Numbered from the stretch's first letter, positions 1 through 9,017 are shown. The stretch: DNA of 64,000 nucleotides from an uncultured Eggerthellaceae bacterium (GCA_934670115.1 CAKUOV010000001.1:90279-154278), one strand, 5' to 3'. Numbers and translations are program-made. Notes: generated by a model not told the origin, from the letters alone.

Positions 1-22
1 ATTCATTTTAGGGGGAAAGAGA

Positions 23-1447
23 ATGGATTATTTCAAGCATAATCCAAAGGGGATTTTTGGCATTGCTATTGCCGCCATCATTATTGTTGCAGCATATATA
101 ATTCCAGGATCCGAAGCACTCAGCTACGAGGGTCGCATGGCCATTGGTATCTTGCTCGCATGCGTTGCCCTATGGTTTTGCGGAACCTTCCCTCAAGGCG
201 TCACCTCAATCATTGGCATTATCTTACTCACCATGCTTAACGTGGTCCCCTCGCTCGGCGCTGCGCTTTCTGGCTTCACTGCCGGAACCACTTGGTTCAT
301 TCTTTGCGTATTCTGCATGACCGCAATAATGCAGACTGGCTCTTTGGGGCTTCGCCTAACGGCGCGCCTCATCGCATGGGCAGGAGCAAACAGCCGAAAG
401 CTCGTTTTCGCTTTTATGCTGGGCACAGCCGTGGCGTCATTCTTTATGACCGACACAGGAGCAGTTGTTCTGGGCATGAGTATGGTGCTACCCCTCTTGA
501 AGGCCATCGATGCAAAGCCCGGTTCATCCAATCTGGCGAAATGTCTCATGCTTGGCGTCGCTTTTGCGGGCGTACTTGGAGGCTTCGCCATGCCCTGCGG
601 ACATTCCCTTAATGTTTTGGGCATCGGAATCATGGAGAGCACCGTCGGTGAAAGTGTCAGCTTCCTGGGCTGGATGCTGGTCGGTATTCCTATTTTCGCC
701 GTTATGCTTCCCGTCACGTGTTTCTTGCTCACTCTTGCCTTTCCGCCGGAAGATATATCGAGCATGAAAGACGAGATACGCAGTTCGGCCGCATCTTTCG
801 GCCCTTGGAGCATTCAGGATAAGAAGGAAATCGCAATCATCGTCCTGCTCCCCGTTCTTTGGATAGCCAGCAATTGGGTTCCTTTCCTTAACACCACCAT
901 TGTTGCCATGCTGGGCGTTGTCTTGATTTTCTTCCCAGGAATCAACCTTATGACGTGGAAGCAATTCCAAGACATCGCAGGCTGGAACGTGTTTTTGTTC
1001 TTCGGCGGCGTCATGGGCCTGGGCAACGCTATCTCGTCCACGGGCGGCACCGACTTTATTGCAGGCCTTTTGCTGAAAAGCGGCATTCTAGACATTCACC
1101 CCTTCTTGGCATTGCTGATCATGGGCTACTTGATGTACCTCATCCACACCATTTGCCCTGTTGCGCCGGCGCTCTGCATGTTGTTCCTGCCGCCACTGCT
1201 CACCTGGGCGCAAACGGTTGGCATCCCCACGGTGATTCCTGTGTTCGTAATGGCATCTATCACTGCAGGTAGCTTCCTAGTTCCCCTTAACCCGACCATT
1301 GCTATCACTTACGAACAAGGCTATTATCGCTTTGGCGAAGTCGCCAAAGGCGGCTGGCTAGCAGCAATCCTCTTCGTATTCGTCACTGTTTGCTGGTCGT
1401 ATCTTATCTGCGCAGTTCTAGGCGTTGTTCAAGCATTTCCCGCATAA
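23..1447 (+). CDS. DASS/SLC13 family anion transporter (copy 1)
   Basis: A 474-residue divalent anion:sodium symporter family permease of the cytoplasmic membrane, expected to import a dicarboxylate or similar organic anion. About eleven hydrophobic segments are visible. Conserved tip motifs are MTDTGAV (142-148), GHSLN (193-197) and HTICPVAPALC (near 372). The ATG follows an AGGGGGAAAGAG ribosome site. The hydrolase gene begins 26 bp downstream on the same strand, so the two are probably cotranscribed. A paralogue of the same length lies at 6224-7648, across the molybdoenzyme genes. Family membership is clear; the substrate is not readable from sequence. Confidence 0.9.
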   Translation: MDYFKHNPKGIFGIAIAAIIIVAAYIIPGSEALSYEGRMAIGILLACVALWFCGTFPQGVTSIIGIILLTMLNVVPSLGAALSGFTAGTTWFILCVFCMTAIMQTGSLGLRLTARLIAWAGANSRKLVFAFMLGTAVASFFMTDTGAVVLGMSMVLPLLKAIDAKPGSSNLAKCLMLGVAFAGVLGGFAMPCGHSLNVLGIGIMESTVGESVSFLGWMLVGIPIFAVMLPVTCFLLTLAFPPEDISSMKDEIRSSAASFGPWSIQDKKEIAIIVLLPVLWIASNWVPFLNTTIVAMLGVVLIFFPGINLMTWKQFQDIAGWNVFLFFGGVMGLGNAISSTGGTDFIAGLLLKSGILDIHPFLALLIMGYLMYLIHTICPVAPALCMLFLPPLLTWAQTVGIPTVIPVFVMASITAGSFLVPLNPTIAITYEQGYYRFGEVAKGGWLAAILFVFVTVCWSYLICAVLGVVQAFPA

Positions 1448-1473
1448 ACCACTTTCCGCCTAAGGAGGCAAAC

Positions 1474-2397
1474 ATGTATACCATCACAAACATTGAGTAT
1501 GGCATTGGTCCGTGGGGATCGGAGTTCATCTACGGAACGATAGGCAACCCTAAGCCAGGTGAAACTGAATACAATGTCCACTCCGTAACGGTCATCCAGG
1601 GCAATGGTCACAACATCCTGGTAGACACCGGCATTGACACTGAAGATCCAGCTAAAAGGACTTTATGGGACCAACTGATTGATACCTGCAAAGGTGTCAT
1701 ATGGGCCCTTGAACAAGTCGATTTGAAGCCCGAGGACATTGATACCGTCATACTCACCCACGCGCACATCGACCACATAGGCGGCGTTGAGCTCTTCAAG
1801 AACGCCCGCATCTACATCCAACAAGATGAATTTGAGGCTTGGGAACGCATGGTGGCTCAGCCCGAATACGCACAGGCAACCTTACCCGCATGCATGCCTT
1901 CCGACTATCCCGCCATGAGAGCAATGGTTAACGAAGGATTAATTACCTTGCTTAACGGCGATGTTATTAATTTTCTGCCCGATATCGATATCCATGTTCT
2001 ACGCGATTGCCACTCTGTTGCCGAACAAGTTGTCATAGTAAAAAATACTGTTACCTTCAACGACCCGGACACCCACACTATCGTCAACGAGCAAGGTCAG
2101 CGGATAAACATTCGCTCATCCAACGCAGCGCCATCCGCCAAAAAGAAATACCTGATCGCAGGCGATATCGCTGCTCGCCCGGCAAATCTTGTCGGAATGG
2201 GGGAATGGAAAGCCTATTTGGCCCCGATTTTGGGACGCACTGGCTCAATGTTGAAAGTTTTTGACGCGTACCAATGGATCTTGGAACAAATCGAAGGCGA
2301 CATGTCACGCCTGGTTCTAACCCACGACGTCACCATGTCAGAGCGCATGAAAAGCACTTTGACCGAAGACGGTCTTCATATTCACTACATCTGCTAA
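1474..2397 (+). CDS. MBL-fold metallo-hydrolase, lactonase-like
   Basis: A 307-residue metallo-beta-lactamase-fold hydrolase. The zinc motif HxHxDH is intact as H96-A-H98-I-D100-H101 inside THAHIDHIGG, and later metal-binding positions appear in RDCHS and AGDIA. The overall shape resembles the N-acyl homoserine lactonase / glyoxalase II branch, so a lactone or ester is a plausible substrate; this is inference. The start at 1474 is chosen because AAGGAGG sits 6 bp before the ATG; an upstream in-frame extension would overlap the transporter gene. It is probably cotranscribed with the DASS transporter and ends before a strong terminator at 2431. Confidence 0.88.
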   Translation: MYTITNIEYGIGPWGSEFIYGTIGNPKPGETEYNVHSVTVIQGNGHNILVDTGIDTEDPAKRTLWDQLIDTCKGVIWALEQVDLKPEDIDTVILTHAHIDHIGGVELFKNARIYIQQDEFEAWERMVAQPEYAQATLPACMPSDYPAMRAMVNEGLITLLNGDVINFLPDIDIHVLRDCHSVAEQVVIVKNTVTFNDPDTHTIVNEQGQRINIRSSNAAPSAKKKYLIAGDIAARPANLVGMGEWKAYLAPILGRTGSMLKVFDAYQWILEQIEGDMSRLVLTHDVTMSERMKSTLTEDGLHIHYIC

Positions 2398-2430
2398 AGA
2401 ACAATCCCATTAAATGGAATAAACGCGAAT

Positions 2431-2454
2431 GCCCGGTATTGCCGGGCGTTTTTG
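2431..2454 (+). terminator. Rho-independent terminator after MBL hydrolase
   Basis: GCCCGG and CCGGGC arms enclose a short TATTG loop and are followed by GTTTTTGT. It closes the transporter-hydrolase unit, which converges on the minus-strand Fe-S genes. Confidence 0.85.
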
Positions 2455-2591
2455 TACTCTTTTATTCTTCTCCAACAGCCGCGCGATTATGCTTCCCTGC
2501 ATAGCCATCTATTCCTATGCACACGCACCCGCACTCGTCCGCGCTAGAACAATCCTGGTCGCCCGTCAAAACGACACCAACTGTGAATGCC

Positions 2592-2765
2592 TTATTTCCA
2601 GCGTTGACCAGGCTTGCCTGGGGGAAGCGGCAAAAAAGCGCCGCAATTCGAACACTTCAATGCACCCGTATCATTTTTTGTACCGCAATACGGACAGTCT
2701 CCCTGTTCAAGACCAGGACGTGGCTCTCCGTTGCATTTCCCGCATCCAATACATGTTTGACACAT
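2592..2765 (-). CDS. Small Cys-rich zinc-ribbon protein (57 aa)
   Basis: A 57-residue protein below common length cut-offs. It starts ATG TGT, opening with MCQTCIGCGKC (C2, C5, C8, C11), then CPYCG (C24, C27) and CSNCG (C38, C41), and ends PGQRWK. Eight Cys in four pairs predict two zinc-ribbon knuckles or a small Fe-S/zinc hybrid. An AAAGGTGA ribosome site lies about 8 bp upstream. It is the last gene after the molybdoenzyme and its ferredoxin subunit, separated from the latter by a 9-bp-stem hairpin. The start resembles that of the zinc-ribbon gene at 56786-57079 in the second molybdoenzyme locus. Function unknown; a maturation or electron-transfer role is inference from context only. Confidence 0.75.
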   Translation of the reverse strand: MCQTCIGCGKCNGEPRPGLEQGDCPYCGTKNDTGALKCSNCGAFLPLPPGKPGQRWK

Positions 2766-2822
2766 GACAAGATTTCACCTTTCCATGCCTCATTGCACTG
2801 CCGAATCGAACGGCAATGCACA

Positions 2823-2851
2823 AAGGCGCCAAGCTTATCGCCTGGCGCCTT
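2823..2851 (-). terminator. Intergenic hairpin between Fe-S subunit and zinc ribbon
   Basis: AAGGCGCCA and TGGCGCCTT form a perfect 9-bp stem with an 11-nt loop in the 110-bp gap after the ferredoxin gene. There is no following T-run on the minus strand, so it may be an mRNA processing or stabilising structure rather than a full terminator. Confidence 0.5.
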
Positions 2852-2875
2852 GCAAAAACAGCAACTACTTCAAAA

Positions 2876-3223
2876 TTATGCCTCAAGGCAGTACAGCAGC
2901 TGCTTCGGCTTTGCAGCAAGTTCTTTTGCCAACTCCTCAACTTCGCCGTACTTCAAGCAGCGAGCCTGGCAATGCTTAACGCACATAGGACGCTCGTCGC
3001 CATTCACGGCTGCACGGTTTGCGCAGCAATCGCACAAATCGGTGATGATGGGCATATTGATGAAGGTCCACTTCTTCTCGCCAATCTTGTAGGGGCCTTC
3101 TTGCACTACTTTGATGCCGGCATGATTTTCGGGAAAATCGTGAGACAGTTCAACAGCGCAGGCCATCTCGCAAGAGTGGCATCCGGAGCACCACTCGTAA
3201 TCAACCAAAATACCCTTAGCCAT
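2876..3223 (-). CDS. 4Fe-4S ferredoxin-type subunit of molybdoenzyme 1
   Basis: A 115-residue DmsB-like electron-transfer subunit reduced to two clusters: CSGCHSCEMAC (C12, C15, C18, C22) and a second set at C64, C67, C81 and C85. Classical DmsB/NrfC subunits are about 200 residues with four clusters, so this is the short form. The ATG at 3223 follows GGAGGAG; longer readings would run into the molybdoenzyme gene, whose stop codon lies 3 bp away. It should pass electrons to the catalytic subunit in the cytosol, since neither protein has a Tat signal or membrane anchor. Confidence 0.88.
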   Translation of the reverse strand: MAKGILVDYEWCSGCHSCEMACAVELSHDFPENHAGIKVVQEGPYKIGEKKWTFINMPIITDLCDCCANRAAVNGDERPMCVKHCQARCLKYGEVEELAKELAAKPKQLLYCLEA

Positions 3224-3225
3224 TA

Positions 3226-5580
3226 TTACTCCTCCTCGTCGTGACCCAGCGGGTTTGCCATGGTGTTGTGGTCGCCCTCTTCGCACTTATAAAGACGACA
3301 AAGAACCGTCTTATAATTGGAGCCAAAACCAGAACGACCGGGATCATACGCAAGCAGCTGGTTGATGTTGTAGTCATACATGCCCGAATAGCCACCCTCT
3401 TCGTAGCCTTCTTTCTCGGGCATCCACCAACCGTGATCGGTTGCGACGTAGCGAGCATCCAAGCCTTCGTTGAAAATCAAACGACGCTTTGCGCGACCGC
3501 GATGATTCTCGACCCAAACCCAATCGCCTTCAGAAAGACCAAGATTTGCTGCGGTTTGCGGATTGATTTCCAGACCCGGATCGGGGCGCAAGGCGCGCAA
3601 GCGCGGAACCTGACGATGCTCGGAATGGAACAGCGACCAGTTGCGAGCACCCGTGGTCAAAATCAGCGGATACTCCTTATACATATCGGGGTCGGCAATA
3701 GGACCAGGAGAAGGCTCATCGAAAGACGGAATGCATTCGATGCCAATCTGGTTGAAGTACGTCGACCAAAGCTCAATACGACCCGTAGCGGTTTCAAAAC
3801 CAGGCTTTCCATCGTGACGCAGCAAGCCCTTCTCATACTTCTTGTACTCAAAGTCCAAATACGTAGGAGCATTCTCGCGCAATTCCTCGAAGGACATATC
3901 CATGCCCTCAAGAATATGAGAGAACATTTCTTCTTCAGTCTTCCACGGGTAGAATTCAGGGCAAATGCGCCAACCAATTTCCATGTTGATGACCATGTCT
4001 GACTTGGCTTCGCCCACCTGGATAGCCTTGTTGATGGTCTCACCACGCTGCACGCCGTCGCCAATACGAATACCATTGCGCTCGGCAAAAGTGCACGCAG
4101 GCAGGAACACATCGGCCAAAGCCTGAACAGTGGGGGTCATGAACATATCAACCGAAACGATGAACTCCAGATTGTTCAAAGCATGATAGGTACGACGGCT
4201 ATCAGGCGAAGAGTTGATCAGCGGATTCGTGGTCTGCATCCAGGCTGCTTTCAGCGGATACGGATTGCCGTTTTCATCCAAACCGGTTTCCAGGCAGTTG
4301 ATTACCACGTCGGTCGAAGCATTCTTGAAGCCGTAACGGTACAGCGGGTACTTATGAATGCCCAAACGCTTTTCTTTCTGCTCATCGGAAAGGTTCTCGC
4401 CACCCCAACCAGCATAGTAAGGAAGAATAGACGGAGGAGCAATCATTCCGCCGGGCTTATCAACATTTCCCGTAATCTGGAACAGGGCAGAAAGGGCCTG
4501 GCATGCAGGAACAGCTTCCTTGGACATGTCAACAGCAACGCCCCACTGAAGAATCATGCCATCGGCGTTAGCCATCATGCGAGCAGCCTGAACAATATCC
4601 TCGGCGTCTACCCAGCAAATCTCAGCAGTTTTCTCGGGCGTGTAAGGAGCAACCGCCTGAGCCAAAGCCTCAAAACCATAGCACCAGCAGTCGACAAATT
4701 CCTTGTCGTAGATTTCCTCTTCGATCATAACATGCAGGATACCCATAGCCAAAGCGGCATCGGTACCAGGACGCAACGGCAGGAAAATTTCCGCCTTAGC
4801 GCCAAGCCACGTCATCTTAGGATCAACAGAGATAACCTTGGAACCCATCTTCATGCAGTCAACAACCCAGTGACCATACAAGCCGTCGGAGTTGGAAACA
4901 ACAGGATTGTTGCCCCACAGAACAATGCACTCAGGAAGCTTCCAACGAGGATCTTCGTAGCGCTTAGTGAACTGAGACGAATAGTCGCCCACCCAGAATG
5001 AACCAGAGGTGCACATAGAAGAAGCAATGCGCGGAACAAAGCAAGCGCAGCCAGAAAGACCGAAAACAACATTAGGGCTACCGAAAGACCAGGCCAGATG
5101 CGAAATCCAAGGAGCAATGTCGCGACCGGTTCCTTTATAGAACAAAACGGACTCGGCGCCAAATTCCTTCTTGTAAGCCAGGAATTTATCGGCAATAAGG
5201 TCATAAGCCTCATCCCAGGTAATACGGGTCCAGGCATCTTTGCCGCGATCCTTGGGATCGCGCTTCATGGGGTAAACAACGCGAGACTCGTTATAGGTGG
5301 TCTCCATCAAATCCAAGCAACGGACGCAAAGACGACCCTCGTTGAAGGGATTCTCGGGATCACCTTCGACTTTAACAAGGTTGCCTTCCTTGTCGGTGTA
5401 CAACAGCAAGCCACAACCCAAATGACATCCGGGACCAGACCAAGCAGAACCTCGGGTTACGGTATACTCACCCTCTTGGTAGCGCCACGGCTTCTCGTGA
5501 GTCACGTACTCGTACTTGTCGGGACGGCCAATCTTTTCGCCTTCCGCACGCTCGTGCGATACGTCTTTGAACTCAGCCAT
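3226..5580 (-). CDS. Molybdopterin oxidoreductase catalytic subunit 1
   Basis: A 784-residue DMSO-reductase-superfamily protein (MopB) with a bis-MGD molybdenum site. The N-terminal Fe-S module is atypical: C52-x3-C56 (GPGCHLGCG) and C85-x2-C88 (RLCVRC). A Cys followed by FVPR near residue 183 lies where the Mo ligand usually sits. C-terminal cofactor-binding segments such as TTGARNWSLFHSEHR are present. There is no twin-arginine signal, so it acts in the cytosol. Start has GAGGAG 6 bp upstream. The same plan recurs at 58985-61396. The locus type (short ferredoxin plus transporter) resembles anaerobic reductases and catechol-dehydroxylase-like enzymes of gut Eggerthellaceae; the substrate is unknown. 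Confidence 0.9.
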   Translation of the reverse strand: MAEFKDVSHERAEGEKIGRPDKYEYVTHEKPWRYQEGEYTVTRGSAWSGPGCHLGCGLLLYTDKEGNLVKVEGDPENPFNEGRLCVRCLDLMETTYNESRVVYPMKRDPKDRGKDAWTRITWDEAYDLIADKFLAYKKEFGAESVLFYKGTGRDIAPWISHLAWSFGSPNVVFGLSGCACFVPRIASSMCTSGSFWVGDYSSQFTKRYEDPRWKLPECIVLWGNNPVVSNSDGLYGHWVVDCMKMGSKVISVDPKMTWLGAKAEIFLPLRPGTDAALAMGILHVMIEEEIYDKEFVDCWCYGFEALAQAVAPYTPEKTAEICWVDAEDIVQAARMMANADGMILQWGVAVDMSKEAVPACQALSALFQITGNVDKPGGMIAPPSILPYYAGWGGENLSDEQKEKRLGIHKYPLYRYGFKNASTDVVINCLETGLDENGNPYPLKAAWMQTTNPLINSSPDSRRTYHALNNLEFIVSVDMFMTPTVQALADVFLPACTFAERNGIRIGDGVQRGETINKAIQVGEAKSDMVINMEIGWRICPEFYPWKTEEEMFSHILEGMDMSFEELRENAPTYLDFEYKKYEKGLLRHDGKPGFETATGRIELWSTYFNQIGIECIPSFDEPSPGPIADPDMYKEYPLILTTGARNWSLFHSEHRQVPRLRALRPDPGLEINPQTAANLGLSEGDWVWVENHRGRAKRRLIFNEGLDARYVATDHGWWMPEKEGYEEGGYSGMYDYNINQLLAYDPGRSGFGSNYKTVLCRLYKCEEGDHNTMANPLGHDEEE

Positions 5581-5877
5581 TCTTCACTCCTCTCATACTT
5601 TCGTCTTATTCGCTGCAAAAAAACGAACTTCTCTCTTTCATCGACGCCTCAAAACAAGTAGCCAACTAACAAGCGGCCACATTGCTTGAAGCAAATCGCT
5701 TGGCATCAATATTAAAAAGATTGGCAGACGCGTGGCATTTCGGTATTGGAAAGAAAGACCCCATTAAGGAAATGCCCCGCAGAACCGCAACAACGTACTA
5801 TGTGACCTGCGAGAGGCAGGAAGCCCATCAAGGCATTCGAAACACTCTCTTATACGCAGGGGATTCTAGGGGGAATC
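5581..5877. promoter_or_regulatory. Divergent promoter region between molybdoenzyme 1 and transporter 2 unit
   Basis: A 297-bp non-coding region between divergent transcription units. It contains an interrupted palindrome TTGCTT-G-AAGCAA at 5682-5694 that could be a regulator site, perhaps for the LysR protein at 7854. No clean sigma-70 hexamer pair was identified; the operator call is speculative. Confidence 0.35.
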
Positions 5878-6156
5878 ATGGATCAAGCTCTGGTTACTGC
5901 TTTATGTGGCGCAATTCTTGCGGGCGCTATCTTTCTTAGCCATTTGCGCCGGAAGAAAAACGGCGAACAGAACGAGCCGTCTAGACCTACCGTAAAAGAA
6001 ACCATGCGCGAAGTCTCCGAATACTTCGGAATCGACGCGCAGCCCCGCGACAGCGTTTCGAAGGCCCTGGATTTGGCACCGCTTCAAATGGCTTCAACGC
6101 TTACCAAACAAAACGAGCCATCGCGCATCAAAAAGAGCAAGAAGAGGAGGAGGTAG
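5878..6156 (+). CDS. Small single-pass membrane protein (92 aa), unknown function
   Basis: A 92-residue protein with one hydrophobic helix at about residues 4-21, a basic stop-transfer stretch (HLRRKK), a hydrophilic tail and a very basic end (KKSKKRRR). TAGGGGGAATC precedes the ATG. It is 67 bp upstream of the second DASS transporter on the same strand and is likely cotranscribed with it. It could be a transporter accessory subunit or a membrane tether; no family was recognised and no function can be assigned. Confidence 0.65.
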   Translation: MDQALVTALCGAILAGAIFLSHLRRKKNGEQNEPSRPTVKETMREVSEYFGIDAQPRDSVSKALDLAPLQMASTLTKQNEPSRIKKSKKRRR

Positions 6157-6223
6157 CAAAACTGGTTGTTTTGCAAGCAAGCACGATTAACGTATTCGTT
6201 CGACCGTAAAAAGGAGGAGACTT

Positions 6224-7648
6224 ATGTCTACCGAAAAAGCTAAGACACCGATAAAAAAATACATCGGTCTTGTCTTAGGCATTATCTGCCTGATCGCATG
6301 CACGATGATTCCTGGCAGCGAAGAGCTCACTCATGAGGGTCTGACCTCTATTGGCATTTTGGTAATGTGCATCGTTTTCTGGATGTGCGATGTGCTTCCC
6401 GTGGGTGTCACCGGCTTGCTGGGCGCTATCCTGTTGGCTGTCTTGGGAGTTGTACCCAAATTTGCCGACGCCTGGAGCGGTTTTGTCTCCGCCACCCCGT
6501 GGTTCATTTTCGGCATCTTCGTTATGACCGTTATTATGACGAAAAGCTTGCTGGGTACGCGCCTTGTTCAAGCCTTGGTTGGCTTGGCGGGTACCAAACC
6601 TAAGTCTATTGTTTTGGCCTACATGATTGCTACTGCTATCGTATCTATGTTCATGACCGATACGGGCGCCGTTGCTGTTGGCATGGCCCTGGCTTTGCCG
6701 TTCCTGCGCGGCATCAACGCAAAAGAAACCCATCCCAACCTGGGCCGCTGCTTGGCCCTGGGCATTGCTTTCGCAGCTATTCTGGGTGGCTTCATCACGC
6801 CGTTCGGTCACTCACTTAACATTTTGTGCTCTGGCCTTTTGACCAGCACTTATGGACTGACCATCGATTTCTTCCAGTGGTTTGTTCCCGGTTTGATCAT
6901 CGCTATCATTCTGGTGCCGTTCTGCTGGATTGTTATCTGCAAAGTATTCCCTCCCGAAGAGCTCTCTGAAGAAGAAGCGGCCCTGGTAAAGGGCACGGGC
7001 GAAAAGACCCCCATGACCACCAAAGACATCCTGTCTTTGATTTACATGATTGTTTTGGTCGCCGGCTTCATTGCTGGTACGTGGGTTCCTGTTCTGTCCA
7101 ACGTTAATGTTGTCATGATCATGCTGGCCGTTGCCTTCATCCCTGGCTTGGAGCTTGTTACCTGGAAAGACTTCCAAGACACCGTTGGCTGGGGCGTTGT
7201 TTTGATGGTTGCAGGCGTTATGTCCATTGCAGGCGCTTGCGCTTCAACTGGCGCCGCCGCGTTCCTGGTTAACTCCCTGCTGTCAACGGGTGTCATGAAT
7301 CTGCCCGTCTTAGCTGGTTTGCTGGTGTTCACCGCTTTGGCCTACATCGTGCACACCTTTGTTCCTGCAGCTCCCGCCCTGTGCGCGCTGTTCGTTCCCG
7401 CCGTTATGGGTTATCTGGTTGCCGCAGGTGCCTCGCCTGCTATGTTTGCCATGCTTATGGGTTCCATCACTGCAGGTTCTTTCCTGCTGCCGCTGAGCCC
7501 TCCCATGCTTGTTTCGTTCGCCGAGGGTTATTACTCCTCCGCTGAACTGACGAAAGCTGGCTGGCTGTGCTCTATTGCTTACGTTATTGTTGAAGTTCTT
7601 GTTGTTTACTTCGTTGGCGGCGCCATGGGCCTACCCCTGGTTGCATAA
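6224..7648 (+). CDS. DASS/SLC13 family anion transporter (copy 2)
   Basis: A 474-residue paralogue of the permease at 23-1447, with the same tip motifs (MTDTGAV, FGHSLN, HTFVPAAPALC, PLSPP). It belongs to the sodium/dicarboxylate symporter family of the inner membrane. An AAGGAGGAG ribosome site precedes the ATG. It follows the small membrane protein, ends at a strong terminator, and is next to a LysR regulator in the same direction. Two such permeases bracketing one molybdoenzyme suggest uptake of substrate and export of product, or two related substrates; this is inference. Confidence 0.9.
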   Translation: MSTEKAKTPIKKYIGLVLGIICLIACTMIPGSEELTHEGLTSIGILVMCIVFWMCDVLPVGVTGLLGAILLAVLGVVPKFADAWSGFVSATPWFIFGIFVMTVIMTKSLLGTRLVQALVGLAGTKPKSIVLAYMIATAIVSMFMTDTGAVAVGMALALPFLRGINAKETHPNLGRCLALGIAFAAILGGFITPFGHSLNILCSGLLTSTYGLTIDFFQWFVPGLIIAIILVPFCWIVICKVFPPEELSEEEAALVKGTGEKTPMTTKDILSLIYMIVLVAGFIAGTWVPVLSNVNVVMIMLAVAFIPGLELVTWKDFQDTVGWGVVLMVAGVMSIAGACASTGAAAFLVNSLLSTGVMNLPVLAGLLVFTALAYIVHTFVPAAPALCALFVPAVMGYLVAAGASPAMFAMLMGSITAGSFLLPLSPPMLVSFAEGYYSSAELTKAGWLCSIAYVIVEVLVVYFVGGAMGLPLVA

Positions 7649-7675
7649 AGCCTCATCGACTCATCTGGCTCTTTT

Positions 7676-7704
7676 AACCTCCTCCCTTACGGGGGAGGTT
7701 TTTC
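7676..7704 (+). terminator. Rho-independent terminator after DASS transporter 2
   Basis: AACCTCC and GGGAGGTT arms enclose TCCCTTACGG, with a following TTTTTC run, 28 bp after the stop codon. Confidence 0.85.
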
Positions 7705-7853
7705 TTTATCGAAATCCGTATCGCAATCCGTACTCTTCGACAAGCAAAACTCTTTAGTAATTCCTCGTCGAAATGGCGTCCGATAGGAAAAACGGTGTAT
7801 CTTGTGTACAGACATTAACGATGATACAGGGATTTCATGCCAAAGGGGGAACC

Positions 7854-8768
7854 ATGAATATCGACCATCTGCGTGAGTTTAGCTTCTTGGCTGATTCGCT
7901 GAACTTCAGCGCAACGGCAAAACACTTCTTTTTAAGCCAATCGGTGCTAAGCAAACATATAGCAGCAATGGAAGACGAGCTTCATACCAAGCTGTTTGAA
8001 CGAAACTCCCACAAGGTAAGCCTTACCGAACAAGGTAAAATATTTCAAAAGGATGCCGAATACATCGTGAGGCGATACGAGAATGCGGTAACGCATCTGC
8101 GCTGCATCGAGGAAGGCTACTCCGCGAACGTTGACATATGTTATCTCCGCGGAGTGTCACGACCCTTCTTGCACAAATTTCTTTCTGAAATGCGCAAACG
8201 TGCCCCCGAAGTACACGTCAATCTACGTTGTTGCGAGTTTTGGGAGATTAGACTCTCCCTTGGTTCGCGTAATCCCGACCTGATATTTAGCATGGATTTC
8301 TTTCCCGAAGCCCCTGAAGCATACCGCGTGGAGCCACTTTATACAGATCAATTCGACGTAATAATGAGACCAGACCACCCTATACATAACCAACTTGTAG
8401 ACGGATGCATCAATACCGAAGTTCTCAGGGATAAACTTATTCTGCTACCCGATGAAGCGTCATATGGAAATATGGCAACATTTGTCAGAGATTTCCTTCC
8501 CGAAAACCTTCCTGAAAAGAATCTCGATTTCTACCCAGATGTAGACACTGCCATGCTGCGCGTACATTCCAATGATCGAATAGGCTTCTCGTCAGAACAC
8601 AACATACCGCTTTACCAAGACTTGGTTGACTTTGTACCCTTAGCGGATGTTGACACTTCATATAAAGTGAGCGCGTTTATTTCAAAAGACCAAAAACGAC
8701 CCGAACTACAAACCTGCGGCGAAATCATCGAAGAACTGCAACGCTATATGAAAAACCATCATTGGTGA
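7854..8768 (+). CDS. LysR-family transcriptional regulator
   Basis: A 304-residue LysR-type regulator. The N-terminal winged helix-turn-helix is clear (FLADSLNFSATAKHFFLSQS, then ELHTKLFERN), followed by a substrate-binding domain to the C-terminus. The start at 7854 is chosen for AAAGGGGGA 6 bp upstream and because it places the family's NIDHLREF start at residue 2. It is the only regulator in locus 1 and the likely controller of the transporter/molybdoenzyme genes in response to their substrate. An inverted pair TGTATC/GATACA at 7796-7828 lies in its promoter and could be an autoregulatory site. Confidence 0.88.
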   Translation: MNIDHLREFSFLADSLNFSATAKHFFLSQSVLSKHIAAMEDELHTKLFERNSHKVSLTEQGKIFQKDAEYIVRRYENAVTHLRCIEEGYSANVDICYLRGVSRPFLHKFLSEMRKRAPEVHVNLRCCEFWEIRLSLGSRNPDLIFSMDFFPEAPEAYRVEPLYTDQFDVIMRPDHPIHNQLVDGCINTEVLRDKLILLPDEASYGNMATFVRDFLPENLPEKNLDFYPDVDTAMLRVHSNDRIGFSSEHNIPLYQDLVDFVPLADVDTSYKVSAFISKDQKRPELQTCGEIIEELQRYMKNHHW

Positions 8769-8772
8769 TACA

Positions 8773-8806
8773 AAAATGCTCAGTTCGCAACGAGCTGAGC
8801 ATTTTT
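8773..8806 (+). terminator. Rho-independent terminator after LysR gene
   Basis: GCTCAGTTCG and CGAGCTGAGC form a 10-bp stem (one G-T pair) with a CAA loop, extended by AAT/ATT and followed by TTTTT. It starts 5 bp after the stop codon. Confidence 0.9.
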
Positions 8807-9017
8807 GGAGGGGGGAGACGAAAGGCGAAGAGGAATGAAACAAACATGCTTCGCTGACTTCGTTATGGATATCATAGCAGCTATCCAGCTGCTTTTCGTA
8901 TCACCCTTGGAATAAGGCACCCCGAAAAGGAATAGTCGAAAACCGCAGGTCATTGCAGGTTGCTCCTCGAAAATTAGCGATGCGAAATCGGTGATAACTA
9001 CTGGCAAGAAAAAACCT
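8807..9017. other. Non-coding stretch, nothing recognised
   Basis: About 210 bp with no convincing gene. A minus-strand open frame here lacks a ribosome site and overlaps the plus-strand promoter of the candidate RNA, so it was not called. Confidence 0.5.
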
